Positions 1 through 7,638 are shown, numbered from the stretch's first letter. The stretch is 23,805 nucleotides of DNA from Myxococcales bacterium (GCA_003153055.1 PMBV01000078.1:1-23805), one strand, 5' to 3'. Numbers and translations are program-made. The notes: generated by a model not told the origin, from the letters alone.

Positions 1-623
1 AGGAGGTCGCGCCCGATCGCCGGCTCGAGGATGGCATCGCGCACGTAGGCCGCCCATCGGCGGACGTCGCGACGGAGCGGGACTGCTCCGGGGTAGGAGC
101 CCATTTGCACCACCAGCGTCGCCGCCTTGGAGGGATCGAGGTCGAACACCTGCGCGACCGACGCGGCGGACCAGTGCGACAGCGTGATGCGCTCGAATCG
201 GCCGGCGAGGCTCTCGCGAGAGCCGAGCGCGAGGTGCAGCGCCGACGAGCCCGTCGCGACGAGGTGAACGGGAATCCGCTTCCTCCTCAGGTGGTCCCAG
301 AAGCCCTTGAGCCGCGCCGCCCAGTCGTGGAGGAGATGGGCCTCGTCGAGGAGAACGACCGCGCGTCCCTTGGCCGCGGCGACCTCCTCCGCCCGGGCGA
401 GGAGCCGTTCGAGGAACCCGGGGAGTGCGGCCTCGGGTGAGTCCGCGGCCGCGTACAGCGCCTTGTCTTGGAGCTCGTCGGCCAGCTCCAAGAGGAGCGT
501 CGTCTTGCCGACCTGCCGAGGCCCCGCGAGAAGCTGGATGCGGCCTGGGGCAGGCTCGCGGAAACGCTCGATGAGCACCGCCCGGCACTCGAGGTAGCTC
601 TGTCGGAAGCTCTCGGTTGTCAT
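1..623 (-). CDS. AAA ATPase, DUF4143-type (partial, C-terminus outside window)
   Basis: The minus frame is open from ATG at 623 to the window edge (207 codons). It shows a Walker A motif GPRQVGKTT at residues 34-42, a Walker B VVLLDEAH near residue 95, a sensor-like ATGSSA, and the GRFE arginine motif typical of this class of P-loop ATPase, which usually carries a DUF4143 domain after the ATPase core. The normal length is about 380-450 residues, so roughly half is visible. The role of these proteins is not settled; they occur in many copies per genome and are often transferred. There is no Shine-Dalgarno sequence: the start codon lies in a palindrome, so the mRNA may be leaderless. The 228 bases between the palindrome and the next plus-strand gene hold nothing I recognise. 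Confidence 0.85.
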   Translation of the reverse strand, partial: MTTESFRQSYLECRAVLIERFREPAPGRIQLLAGPRQVGKTTLLLELADELQDKALYAAADSPEAALPGFLERLLARAEEVAAAKGRAVVLLDEAHLLHDWAARLKGFWDHLRRKRIPVHLVATGSSALHLALGSRESLAGRFERITLSHWSAASVAQVFDLDPSKAATLVVQMGSYPGAVPLRRDVRRWAAYVRDAILEPAIGRDL

Positions 624-646
624 GGTCGAATAATTATTCGACTATG
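621..646. promoter_or_regulatory. 26-bp near-perfect palindrome over the ATPase start codon
   Basis: The core GTCGAATAATTATTCGAC (625-642) is a perfect 18-bp palindrome, and the flanks CAT/ATG extend the symmetry to 26 bp with one mismatched pair. It is an AT-rich island in GC-rich DNA. Read on the minus strand, AATAAT ends 9 bases before the ATG, where a -10 box giving a leaderless transcript would lie. It could be a promoter plus an autoregulatory operator. Function is inference. Confidence 0.6.
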
Positions 647-874
647 CTCTCAAAACAAGGGCCCCCGTAACCAAGGCCTTCGACTGACCGCCCGGGCGAG
701 TCGAGCACTCATCAGGGAGTGGTTGATCCGGCATGTGATCCCAGGTCGTCCCTTCCGTTACTGCATCGGGTGGCAGGAATTTGGAAGGAAGCGACCGCCA
801 AAAGGTCGACCACGGATCGTAGGAAGCTATGCTGATGACGGCCTGGATCCGCTCAGCGCGAGGTGACGCACCGC

Positions 875-2137
875 ATGACAACCCGAATCCCGCGCCCTCG
901 TCGCGCTCAAGAACCGAGCATCTCGCCAGCCGAGCTGACAAGCCACCTTGCCTCGGTCGCCATCAAGGACTTCAAGTCGCTCAAGGACGTCACGGTCGAA
1001 CTTGGCCAGGTTAATGTGTTCGTCGGCGCCAATGGCGCGGGCAAGAGTTGCTTGCTCGAGGCGGTCGGCATCCTGGGCGCGTGCGCGGCCGGTGCGGTCG
1101 ATGACCAGGCGCTGCTGCGTCGGGGTGTTCGACCTGGAGTCCCCGAGCGATACAAGAGCAGCTTCTCAGAGGAGAAGATCGCCCCGAAGATCTCCCTGAG
1201 AGCCGTCTCCACGAGCGGTGCGGACTACCACGCCTACATCACCAATCCGACGAGTCCGCCCGGGCCGTACTGGGTGTTCGGAAACGAGACCTTGAAGAAC
1301 GGCGAGGATGTCATCGCCTCCCGAGGACCAAAGGGGAACGCCACGGCGCTCGAGCTATCGTTGCCCCTCGAAAACAACCGCAGCGTTACCTCGTTGGTCC
1401 GTGCGAGTCAGAAGTCGCCGGCTCACGTGCGAGCGCTGCTTACCGACCTCGATGCGTTCGGCATCTTCGCGCCCGTGACGCCGGTGCTGCGCGGCATCGC
1501 CCCGGACACCGCGCCGCGCGCGCCCGTCGGGCTCTACGGCGGGCAGCTCGCCGAGGCGGTCGCGCTCCTGGGAACGCAGGCCCGCGGAGAGAAAGCGCTC
1601 GGTGAGGCGTTGTCGATGATCGACTGGGCCAAGAAGGTTTCGGCGGGAGAGCCCAAACGCAGCTTCTTGTCCCCAAGCGTGCCGACGAGCCGGATCGTCG
1701 TCGAGTTCCAGGACAAGTTCATGGCGAACCGGCGCAACACCCTTTCCGGCTATGATGCCAGCGAGGGCGCGCTCTACGTGCTGTTCATGATGGTGCTCGC
1801 ATCGCACTCGCAGTCGCCGCGCATCTTCGCGGTGGACAACTTCGACCAGGCGCTCAACCCGCGCACGGCGCGCGAGCTGACGCGGAAGTTCGCGGCCCAC
1901 GCTCTCGAAGCGGGCCGGCAAGTACTGCTGACGACGCACAATCCGCTCGTGTTGGACGGCCTGGATCTCGGGGATGAGAGGGTCCGACTGTTCACTGTCG
2001 GGCGTACAAACAAAGGACACACGAGGGTTAACCGAGTGCCTGTGAAGAACTTCGCGGCACTGAAGCAGAAGCACGGCGAGCACGCGGTGAGCCGGCTGTG
2101 GGTTGAGGGACTGCTCGGTGGAATGCCGGATGTCTAG
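875..2137 (+). CDS. AAA family ATPase (RecF/OLD-like, AAA_21 type), putative defence module subunit A
   Basis: The protein has 420 residues if ATG 875 is used; GAGGTG at 860-865 is well placed for it, whereas GTG 863 upstream has no good ribosome site. Motifs are those of an SMC/RecF-like ABC ATPase: VAIKDFKSLKD beta-strand near residue 28, Walker A GANGAGKS at 51-58, an SEGAL signature, Walker B IFAVDNFD followed by QALNP, and the TTHNP switch His. The usual catalytic Glu after the Walker B Asp is replaced by Asn in the DNFD sequence. The stop codon overlaps the next gene by 8 bases, so the two are translationally coupled. ATPase plus TOPRIM-like pairs (for example PARIS, AbiL, OLD/Gabija relatives) act in phage defence, which is the most likely role here by analogy only. 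Confidence 0.8.
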   Translation: MTTRIPRPRRAQEPSISPAELTSHLASVAIKDFKSLKDVTVELGQVNVFVGANGAGKSCLLEAVGILGACAAGAVDDQALLRRGVRPGVPERYKSSFSEEKIAPKISLRAVSTSGADYHAYITNPTSPPGPYWVFGNETLKNGEDVIASRGPKGNATALELSLPLENNRSVTSLVRASQKSPAHVRALLTDLDAFGIFAPVTPVLRGIAPDTAPRAPVGLYGGQLAEAVALLGTQARGEKALGEALSMIDWAKKVSAGEPKRSFLSPSVPTSRIVVEFQDKFMANRRNTLSGYDASEGALYVLFMMVLASHSQSPRIFAVDNFDQALNPRTARELTRKFAAHALEAGRQVLLTTHNPLVLDGLDLGDERVRLFTVGRTNKGHTRVNRVPVKNFAALKQKHGEHAVSRLWVEGLLGGMPDV

Positions 2138-2825
2138 CAGGCAGGCTGGGAGGCGCATTGCGGCGGTGGTTTGCGAAGGCCAGACGGACGTTCCGATCTT
2201 GCGGGCTGCGCTCCACGAGATATGGCCCGAACTCCAGGAGGTCCGCTGCCTGCAGCCTGAGCTCGACGAGACCCATCGCGCCAAGGGACCGGCAGGGTGG
2301 GGACACGTCAAAGCGTGGTGCGAGGCGCACGCGGACGATCTCGAGGAAGTGCTCTCGCCCGATCTGGGGGATCCAATCGACCTGCTGGTGATCGCGATCG
2401 ACGTCGACATCGCGATCGACGCAGGGATCTCGGACCCGCCAAAGCGCGTCGGGCTCTACGAGACGACGCGGCTACGAGAGCAGATGACCGCGTGGTTGCT
2501 AGAGGCATCGAGTCGCGGAAGCCTGCCGTCGGCGGTCGTTCTGTCGACGCCGGTGATGGCGATCGAGGCCTGGATCATCGCGGCGTTGTTCCCCAAGCAG
2601 CGGTCTCCGGAGAAGCTGGAGGACCCTGCCGAAGCCTTGGTGGCCCGAAAGAAGCTCCGGCGCAGCGCGCGTGACGGGAAGGCGTGGAAGGAGTTCCACA
2701 TCTATCGAGACACCTTCGCGCCGGTCGTAGCCAGGCGGCTGGAACGCGTACGGAAGGCGTGCGCCGAGGTGGAGCGGACCCTGCATGCGGTCGAGCAACG
2801 ACGGCTTGAGCTGGACGGCTACTGA
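2130..2825 (+). CDS. TOPRIM-like/DUF4276-type protein, partner of the ATPase
   Basis: 231 residues from ATG 2130, which overlaps the ATPase stop by 8 bases; a TTG at 2103 is in frame but buried in the ATPase gene. Visible motifs are VVCEGQTDVPIL near residue 15 (the TOPRIM-type acidic strand), LVIAIDVDIAID (two acidic residues at a strand end) and STPVMAIEAWIIAAL, the P-x-x-x-x-EAW pattern seen in DUF4276/TOPRIM-like proteins paired with AAA ATPases. The tail (about 195-231) is charged and probably helical. TOPRIM folds cut or rejoin nucleic acids with Mg2+. A nuclease effector activated by the upstream ATPase is the natural reading, but the exact family is my inference. Confidence 0.65.
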   Translation: MSSRQAGRRIAAVVCEGQTDVPILRAALHEIWPELQEVRCLQPELDETHRAKGPAGWGHVKAWCEAHADDLEEVLSPDLGDPIDLLVIAIDVDIAIDAGISDPPKRVGLYETTRLREQMTAWLLEASSRGSLPSAVVLSTPVMAIEAWIIAALFPKQRSPEKLEDPAEALVARKKLRRSARDGKAWKEFHIYRDTFAPVVARRLERVRKACAEVERTLHAVEQRRLELDGY

Positions 2826-2947
2826 GTAGCCGACCCGACGGCGTCTACGAGTCCCTGGTCACGCGGGCGCTCGAGCGGGCCATCGCCGAAGCGACACAGC
2901 AAGGCCGCTCGGTCCAGGTCGAGGACCTCTCCGCGGTGGAGGGATGA
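2822..2947 (+). pseudogene. N-terminal remnant of a DUF3427-type DEAD/DEAH helicase
   Basis: The frame beginning at CTG 2822, directly at the stop of the TOPRIM-like gene, encodes about 41 residues and ends at TGA 2945-2947. Its DGVYESLVTRALERAI segment resembles the very N-terminus of large superfamily II helicases carrying PLD-like and DUF3427 domains, which typically open with a GLYE-x-LVT-x-AL pattern. No ATG or GTG start exists in this frame and the rest of the helicase is absent, so this looks like a truncated leftover of a longer defence or mobile locus. Recognition rests on a short segment. Confidence 0.4.
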
Positions 2948-2992
2948 GCGACGCCTTCCAGCGCTTCGCCCTGGATCAGCGCCCTTTGCGCC

Positions 2993-3268
2993 TCATGACC
3001 TCGACCGGCCCCAGCGGGCGACCGACCTCTCCTCGAAGAACGAGTTGCCGAGGAGGTGGTCGGCGTGCAGCTCCGTGTTCACCGCAAGGAGCTCGTTGGT
3101 CGGCCGGACAGCGGTCGCGTAGCCGAACACCGTGCGGCCGGCGAGGTAGCTCGGTCCGGTGTCGACGATCAGCGTGCGGCGGCTGCCGGCGACGAAGCCG
3201 GCGTTCACCTCCCACGGTGGGATGGAACCCAAGCCGGTGACCGCGTAGCAATGGAGGGAGAGTTTCAT
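2993..3268 (-). pseudogene. Truncated metallo-beta-lactamase-fold hydrolase
   Basis: From ATG 3268 (TTG at 3280 is also in frame) about 91 residues are readable: a YAVTGLGSIPPWEVNAGFV strand region, LIVDTGPS, then NTELHADHLLGN, which corresponds to the first metal-binding motif HxHxDH of the MBL fold, with Glu in place of the first His. The reading stops shortly after FFEERSV, whereas MBL hydrolases need about 200 or more residues and further His/Asp ligands. The 3' end therefore seems lost at a junction near 3000, facing the helicase remnant on the other strand. It is unlikely to be functional. Confidence 0.5.
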
Positions 3269-3305
3269 TGAAGAGTCCAACTCTACAACGACAAAGGCGC
3301 CGGTC

Positions 3306-4565
3306 TCAGGCCCCTCCCCTCCAGAGCAGCCAGCCGACGAGCCCGGCCACGATGCTGGCGATGACCGCGAAATGGATGACCGCGCTTGCCACCAGAAAGG
3401 CGCCGGTGGAAAGGGTAAGAGCCAAGAAGGTCTTCAGCGCCGCATTGGCCAGAACCACGATGCCGACGGCCACAGTCAGACGGACCAGCCTCCTGTGCAT
3501 CGCCGAAGGGCCGTTGATCCGCGCAATGATGGCGCCGCGCCCGACCCTGGCCGCGACGCGCCGCGCGAGCAGCACGAAGATCGGCCTCCGCACCGCCACC
3601 GAGACCAAGCAGACCAGCCCCACCATGGCGCTCACGACCATCCGGTACAGCTTCAGTGGCAGGGCGCCCCCGCCGAGGTACAACGAGATGAACAGCGCGG
3701 TGCCGTACGCGGCGGTGCCGAGGAGCCCGGGGACGTTGATGCGCCGCTGCGCCCACGAAGCGCCGAACGTCCAGAGGATTGGCACCAGCCAGGCAAACCC
3801 GAGCGCTTTCGTATCGCTCGCTCCGGACGCGTGGAGGCCGAAGAAGACCGCGAGCGGCACGAGGTTGCCGACCAGGATGCCGATGAGCCAGAGCCCCGGT
3901 GTCGGGAGTGGTTGTTGGGGCCGTGTGGACGGCTCGGCGCGAGCCGCAGCAGCCACCGGCACCTGATCGGGGACGAGTTCCCGGGTGGCCGCATCTACCA
4001 CCTCCGCTGCGTGGTCCAGGACGATGTCGGTGTGCCCGGCCCCGCGGACGACCACCGGCTCCACGTGGAGGAATTCACGCGCCTGCCACTGCTCCCATTC
4101 GGGTCGTAGCGCATCGTCCAGCTCGCCTGCGACGTACACATAGTCAGTCTTCGGCAGCTCCGTGAGCGGGCAGACTTCCGACATGGCCGGGCTGATCCAC
4201 GCGAGGAATCGGGTGAGGACATTCGCGTAGACCCGTTCGTGTCTCGAGGCCTCACCGAAGGAACGCCCCGGACGGGGGACACACGCGTTGACGAGCACGA
4301 TCCGCCGCACGGGCCGCGCGGCCGCCACGAGAGGCAAGAAGAGCCCCTGGTTGGAGATCCCCAGGAGCGCCACTTCTCCCTTCACGTCCCGCAGGCCCTC
4401 GACCATGGCCTGGGCGCGATCGCGGTGCGGCGTCCTGGTCCGTCGCCGTGGCGAGTGGATGTACCGGCAGGGGAAGCCACGCCGTTCGAGTTCCGCCTGC
4501 ACCGGCCCGAACTCGTCAGCCGGGTCCGTGTCGTCGTACCCGTGGAACGCGAAGGTGACGGTCAC
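3306..4565 (-). CDS. Alpha/beta hydrolase fused to a VC0807-like integral membrane domain
   Basis: 419 residues from GTG 4565. An in-frame ATG at 4628 exists, but it overlaps the preceding gene and the fold begins exactly at TVTFAFHGY. Residues 1-200 look like an alpha/beta hydrolase: GISNQG nucleophile region with Ser71, an acid candidate in AGELDDALRPEW, and the His of GAGHTDIV. The elbow departs from classical GxSxG. After a Pro/Ala-rich linker, residues about 220-410 form several hydrophobic segments (LWLIGILVGNLVPLAVFFG, a central SLYLGGGALPLKLYRMV, and a final VIHFAVIASIVAGLVGWLL) resembling VC0807-family membrane proteins. The hydrolase would sit in the cytoplasm, tethered to the inner membrane. 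Substrate is unknown. It follows the broken gene upstream by 7 bases. Confidence 0.65.
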   Translation of the reverse strand: MTVTFAFHGYDDTDPADEFGPVQAELERRGFPCRYIHSPRRRTRTPHRDRAQAMVEGLRDVKGEVALLGISNQGLFLPLVAAARPVRRIVLVNACVPRPGRSFGEASRHERVYANVLTRFLAWISPAMSEVCPLTELPKTDYVYVAGELDDALRPEWEQWQAREFLHVEPVVVRGAGHTDIVLDHAAEVVDAATRELVPDQVPVAAAARAEPSTRPQQPLPTPGLWLIGILVGNLVPLAVFFGLHASGASDTKALGFAWLVPILWTFGASWAQRRINVPGLLGTAAYGTALFISLYLGGGALPLKLYRMVVSAMVGLVCLVSVAVRRPIFVLLARRVAARVGRGAIIARINGPSAMHRRLVRLTVAVGIVVLANAALKTFLALTLSTGAFLVASAVIHFAVIASIVAGLVGWLLWRGGA

Positions 4566-4572
4566 ACGCTCA

Positions 4573-5154
4573 TCATACGACTTCGCTCCCAGAGGGTTCA
4601 GCGTAGGCGAGGCCAGCAGCGGCGGCATAGTCGGCCATGCCGCCGGTCCAGTCCTCCCAGAAGGTGACCGGCTTCACCTCGGGCGCGGCGCTCGGGCGAA
4701 TGGTCGCGCGCTCTCCTGCCCCTCGACGTGGCCACCGGGGGCCTCGACGATGGCCAGCCCGCGCGCGACATAGACCGTCACCAGCTCGGCGGTGCGGGTC
4801 AGCCGGGTGGGGTACCGCAGTGGACGCTCTCGTTCCCGATGAGGCTCCGCTTCCTTTGCCCTGCGTGCAGCTACTGTTCCCGCAACCGTGCCCGGCGCCG
4901 AGTGTCGGAGCGCGTAGACTCCGGGCGCGGGGGGCGATCTTCGATGCAGTCGCGGGAGCGCTGAACTCCTCGAAGGCCCGCTCGGCCTCGCGAACGTCGA
5001 CCCAGGTCGGCTGGGCCCGAGCGGCCAATGGGAGTGACACCAGAACAATGAGACACCAACGAACACGCCTGAGCGGTGGCGCGCATTCTTCCGCGTAGCC
5101 GATTTCTACCTCGACGAACCGCGCAACAGGAGACTCACAGAAGCAGACAATCAC
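4573..5154 (-). pseudogene. Frame-broken small secreted protein
   Basis: Protein-like sequence is split over two minus frames. Frame one gives a signal-peptide-like stretch (RRVRWCLIVLVSLPLAARA) then QPTWVDVREAERAFEEF to about 4917. A second frame carries GVYALRHSAPGT through TAELVTVYVARGLAIVEAPGGH to about 4713. The first frame resumes with PEVKPVTFWEDWTGGMADY and stops at 4573. The first shift is equivalent to one extra base and the second to one missing base, so they compensate. The outer frame opens at GTG 5154, overlapping the stop of the upstream old yellow enzyme gene (GTGA), but no good start precedes the signal peptide. Either a decayed gene or sequence errors; family not recognised. 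Confidence 0.4.
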
Positions 5155-6263
5155 TCGACGATATTGAGCCTCGACACGGGAATGGCGTTGGACAGATACG
5201 ACAGAAAGTCGGAGCTGATTCCGAGGGCCTCGAGCGCCGCCCTCGGGTACGGAGTACGGACCAGGGGCTGGGACTTCATGAAGCGCTCCGGGATTCGGGC
5301 GTTCCCGATGGCGGCCCGACCGATGGCCACGATGTCGGCGCCCAGGTCCAGTGCTCGAGCCGCGTCGGCGTGGCTCATCACCCCGCCCGCCGCCACCAGC
5401 GGGAGCCTCCGGTCGACCCCCGCGCGAACATACGACAGCGCGACCTTCCCGGGGTACTTCACGCTCGGAGCCGTCAGGTCCAGGTGCGAGACATGGCCGT
5501 AGTCGAGGCCGTCTTCGACGAGCCAGTTCATGATTCGGATGTTCTCGTCGATGTCGAGCCCGGTCTCCAGCGGGCTCCCCTCGAAGCTCATGCGAAAGCC
5601 GAGCACGAAGTCATCGGGCACGCGGCTCCGGCACGCCCGCACGACCTCGCGGGCGAAGCGCGCCCGTCCCTCGAGGCTGCCGCCGTACCCGTCGGTCCGC
5701 TGATTGGTCATGGTGCTGATGAACTGCGTGAACAGGTACCCGTTGGCGCCGTGGAGCTCGACGCCCCCGAAACCGGCCTTGGCCACCCGGGCGCCGGCGC
5801 TGGCGAAGTCCTCGATGATCTGCTCGATCTGCGGAGTCGAGAGCGCTCGCGGCCGAACGAAGTTGGGGACTCCAGGCAGCGAGTAGCTGCTGGCGCTGTG
5901 CGGCTCCTGTCCCGTCAGCTCGACCAGGGCCCGCGAGCCGCCATGACACAATTGCACCACGCCGAGCGTCGAGTGCACCGCCAGACGGCCCGCCAGCACC
6001 TCGAGGCCGGGGAGCAACCGGTCCTCACCCGCGCTCAGCTGATTGGCAAAGGCGATGGAGCTCCTCGAGATCGCCGCGGCGCAGGTGATGACCATTCCGT
6101 AGCCGTCGGCCGCGAGACGCTCGATCCAGCGGAGCTCGACGTCAGAGAGGCTCCCATCTGGGTTGCTCTGGGAGGTCGTCATCGGGGCCACGGCCAGGCG
6201 GTTGGCGAGGATCGCGCGACGCCCCAGTCGCAGCCGCTCATCGATCCGGTGCGTCGGAGTCAT
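5151..6263 (-). CDS. Old yellow enzyme-type NADH:flavin oxidoreductase
   Basis: 370 residues, a usual length for a single-domain FMN-dependent OYE, which reduces activated C=C bonds of enones and related electrophiles with NAD(P)H. Key features: an N-terminal NRLAVAPMTT FMN-binding strand, QLCHGG near residue 105, HGANGYL at 171-177 followed by QF and TNQRTDGYGGS (the family signature), VAAGGV, and the DIVAIGRAAIGN phosphate-binding motif. ATG 6263 was chosen because it starts the fold and overlaps the preceding stop by 4 bases (ATGA); earlier in-frame codons lie inside the upstream gene. It sits downstream of a truncated NmrA-like gene and opposite a divergent LysR regulator, a common arrangement for stress- or xenobiotic-responsive reductases. 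Confidence 0.9.
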   Translation of the reverse strand: MTPTHRIDERLRLGRRAILANRLAVAPMTTSQSNPDGSLSDVELRWIERLAADGYGMVITCAAAISRSSIAFANQLSAGEDRLLPGLEVLAGRLAVHSTLGVVQLCHGGSRALVELTGQEPHSASSYSLPGVPNFVRPRALSTPQIEQIIEDFASAGARVAKAGFGGVELHGANGYLFTQFISTMTNQRTDGYGGSLEGRARFAREVVRACRSRVPDDFVLGFRMSFEGSPLETGLDIDENIRIMNWLVEDGLDYGHVSHLDLTAPSVKYPGKVALSYVRAGVDRRLPLVAAGGVMSHADAARALDLGADIVAIGRAAIGNARIPERFMKSQPLVRTPYPRAALEALGISSDFLSYLSNAIPVSRLNIVE

Positions 6264-6586
6264 CGCGCCTCCACGGTCCACATGTTGGCAGAGTCGCGCG
6301 CGAACGCGGAGAACGTGATCGGCGGCCGCCCGAGGACCCGCTCGACGTCGGGCGAGACCGCGTCTCCAGTCCTCGCCATGAGGAAGGCCGGATCCGCGCC
6401 TTGGAGCGCCGGCTCGAACGTCTCGGGCCGGTCGAAGTCGAAAGTCACCGGCTCGACGAGAGCATCCGAGTGGAGCCACGCTCCGGGCGTCCGGGTCCCC
6501 GCGCGGACCGACACGCCCCGGCGCGTCAACAGTTCGACAACGCGACTCCCCACCTGTCCATTGGCACCGACGACGAAGACACGCAT
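6260..6586 (-). CDS. NmrA-like NAD(P)-binding protein with large internal deletion
   Basis: 108 residues from ATG 6586, preceded by AAGGAG at ideal spacing. The start is a normal NmrA/SDR-a Rossmann half: RVFVVGANGQVGSRVVELL (the GxxGxxG dinucleotide motif at 7-13) and VTFDFDRPETFEPALQGAD. At about residue 74-80 it jumps to VERVLGRPPITFSAFARD, which matches the extreme C-terminus of such proteins. Relatives have about 280 residues, so the middle of the protein, with the rest of the Rossmann fold and the substrate site, is missing, yet the frame is kept. The ribosome site and the coupling to the OYE gene survive, so it may now act mainly as a translational leader. Catalysis is unlikely. Confidence 0.7.
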   Translation of the reverse strand: MRVFVVGANGQVGSRVVELLTRRGVSVRAGTRTPGAWLHSDALVEPVTFDFDRPETFEPALQGADPAFLMARTGDAVSPDVERVLGRPPITFSAFARDSANMWTVEAR

Positions 6587-6660
6587 CACGAGAACTCCTT
6601 CAAGAGGACCTCACTCTCGGCCATCGCCCTCGACCAGAACAGTGGCCAAGACAGGAACAC

Positions 6661-6683
6661 ATCGTTCATGATGTCGGAACGAT
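6661..6683. promoter_or_regulatory. LysR-type operator between divergent genes
   Basis: A perfect inverted repeat ATCGTTC-N9-GAACGAT contains the TTC-N9-GAA (T-N11-A) pattern of LysR binding sites. Its right arm overlaps the LysR start codon at 6682, so binding should repress the regulator's own expression while the same 95-bp gap serves the reductase operon. Confidence 0.6.
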
Positions 6684-7638
6684 GAACCTCCGCCGCGCGG
6701 CCCTCTTCGTCAGCGTCGTCGATCACGGTGGCTTCACCGCCGCCGCCCGAGCCCTCGGGCTCCCCAAGTCGGCCCTCAGCACGGCTGTCTCCGCCCTCGA
6801 GGACGAGCTGGGCGTACGGCTCATGACCCGTACCAGCCGGAAGGTCGCGGTCACCGAGGCGGGCGCGCTCCTCCACGGCCGCGCGAGCCCGGCGCTGGCG
6901 GCACTCGAGGAGGCAGCGAGCGAGGTGATCGACGGGCAGGCATCGCTCGCCGGGCCGATTCGCATGACGGCCCCGGTAGAGGTCGGGACGCGCCTCCTGG
7001 AGCCGCTGCTCTCCCGCTTCCTCCTCTTGCACCCCGAGGTGTCGGTGGACGTGATGCTGACCCCGCGGGTCGTCGATCTCGCGGAAGAAGCCATCGACCT
7101 CGCTGTACGTGGAGGGCCGATCGCAGGTGAGTCGCTGATCGCCCGCAAGCTCGCGCTCGAAGACGCCGGCCTCTTCGCCGCGCCAGCGTATCTCGCCGAG
7201 CACGGGCGACCTCGTGTCGTGGCAGACCTCAGCCGGCACGCCGGTGTGCTTTACCGCGCCGTGGGTGGGCGAAGCACCTGGACCCTCACCGGGCCCAAGG
7301 GGGTGGAGACGGTGGAGGTCTCTGCGCGCGTCAGCGCCGACCACTTCGCCTACATCGTGCGGGCGGTCGCGAATGGAGTCGGCGTCGGGCTGCTCCCGTT
7401 CTTCCTCTGCAAGGACGAGGTCGCGCGCGGCGAGCTGGTACGGGTCCTGCCCCGGTTCGCCCTCGAGGGCACCCCACTGAATCTGGTTTACCCGTCGAGG
7501 CGGTACCTCCCACGGAGGGTCGCGGCGCTGAGGGACTTTCTCCTCGACGGACTCCTGCCCACCCAGTCGCGGCGATCAGCGACGAGCCGCGGAAGGGTCG
7601 ATGCTCAGCCCCTCATGGGCAACGCGCCCCATGCGTGA
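6682..7638 (+). CDS. LysR-family transcriptional regulator
   Basis: 318 residues. The N-terminal winged helix-turn-helix (1-60) is typical: FVSVVDHGGFTAAARALGLPKSALSTAVSALEDELGVRLMTRT. The effector-binding domain follows (from about 90), with GPIRMTAPVEVG, DLAVRGGPI, the ANGVGVGLLPFFL segment and a final PSRRYLPRRVAALRDFL, as in the CrgA/DsdC-like subgroup acting on reductase genes. It is transcribed away from the NmrA-remnant/OYE pair and is probably their regulator, with an operator at its own start codon. There is no strong Shine-Dalgarno site (GGAAC only). The C-terminal 25 residues beyond DFLLDGLL are poorly conserved-looking. Confidence 0.92.
   Translation: MNLRRAALFVSVVDHGGFTAAARALGLPKSALSTAVSALEDELGVRLMTRTSRKVAVTEAGALLHGRASPALAALEEAASEVIDGQASLAGPIRMTAPVEVGTRLLEPLLSRFLLLHPEVSVDVMLTPRVVDLAEEAIDLAVRGGPIAGESLIARKLALEDAGLFAAPAYLAEHGRPRVVADLSRHAGVLYRAVGGRSTWTLTGPKGVETVEVSARVSADHFAYIVRAVANGVGVGLLPFFLCKDEVARGELVRVLPRFALEGTPLNLVYPSRRYLPRRVAALRDFLLDGLLPTQSRRSATSRGRVDAQPLMGNAPHA

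Noticed and set aside
105..866. Plus-strand open frames opposite the first ATPase
   Set aside because: Arg-rich antisense frames; the minus strand carries clear Walker A and B motifs.
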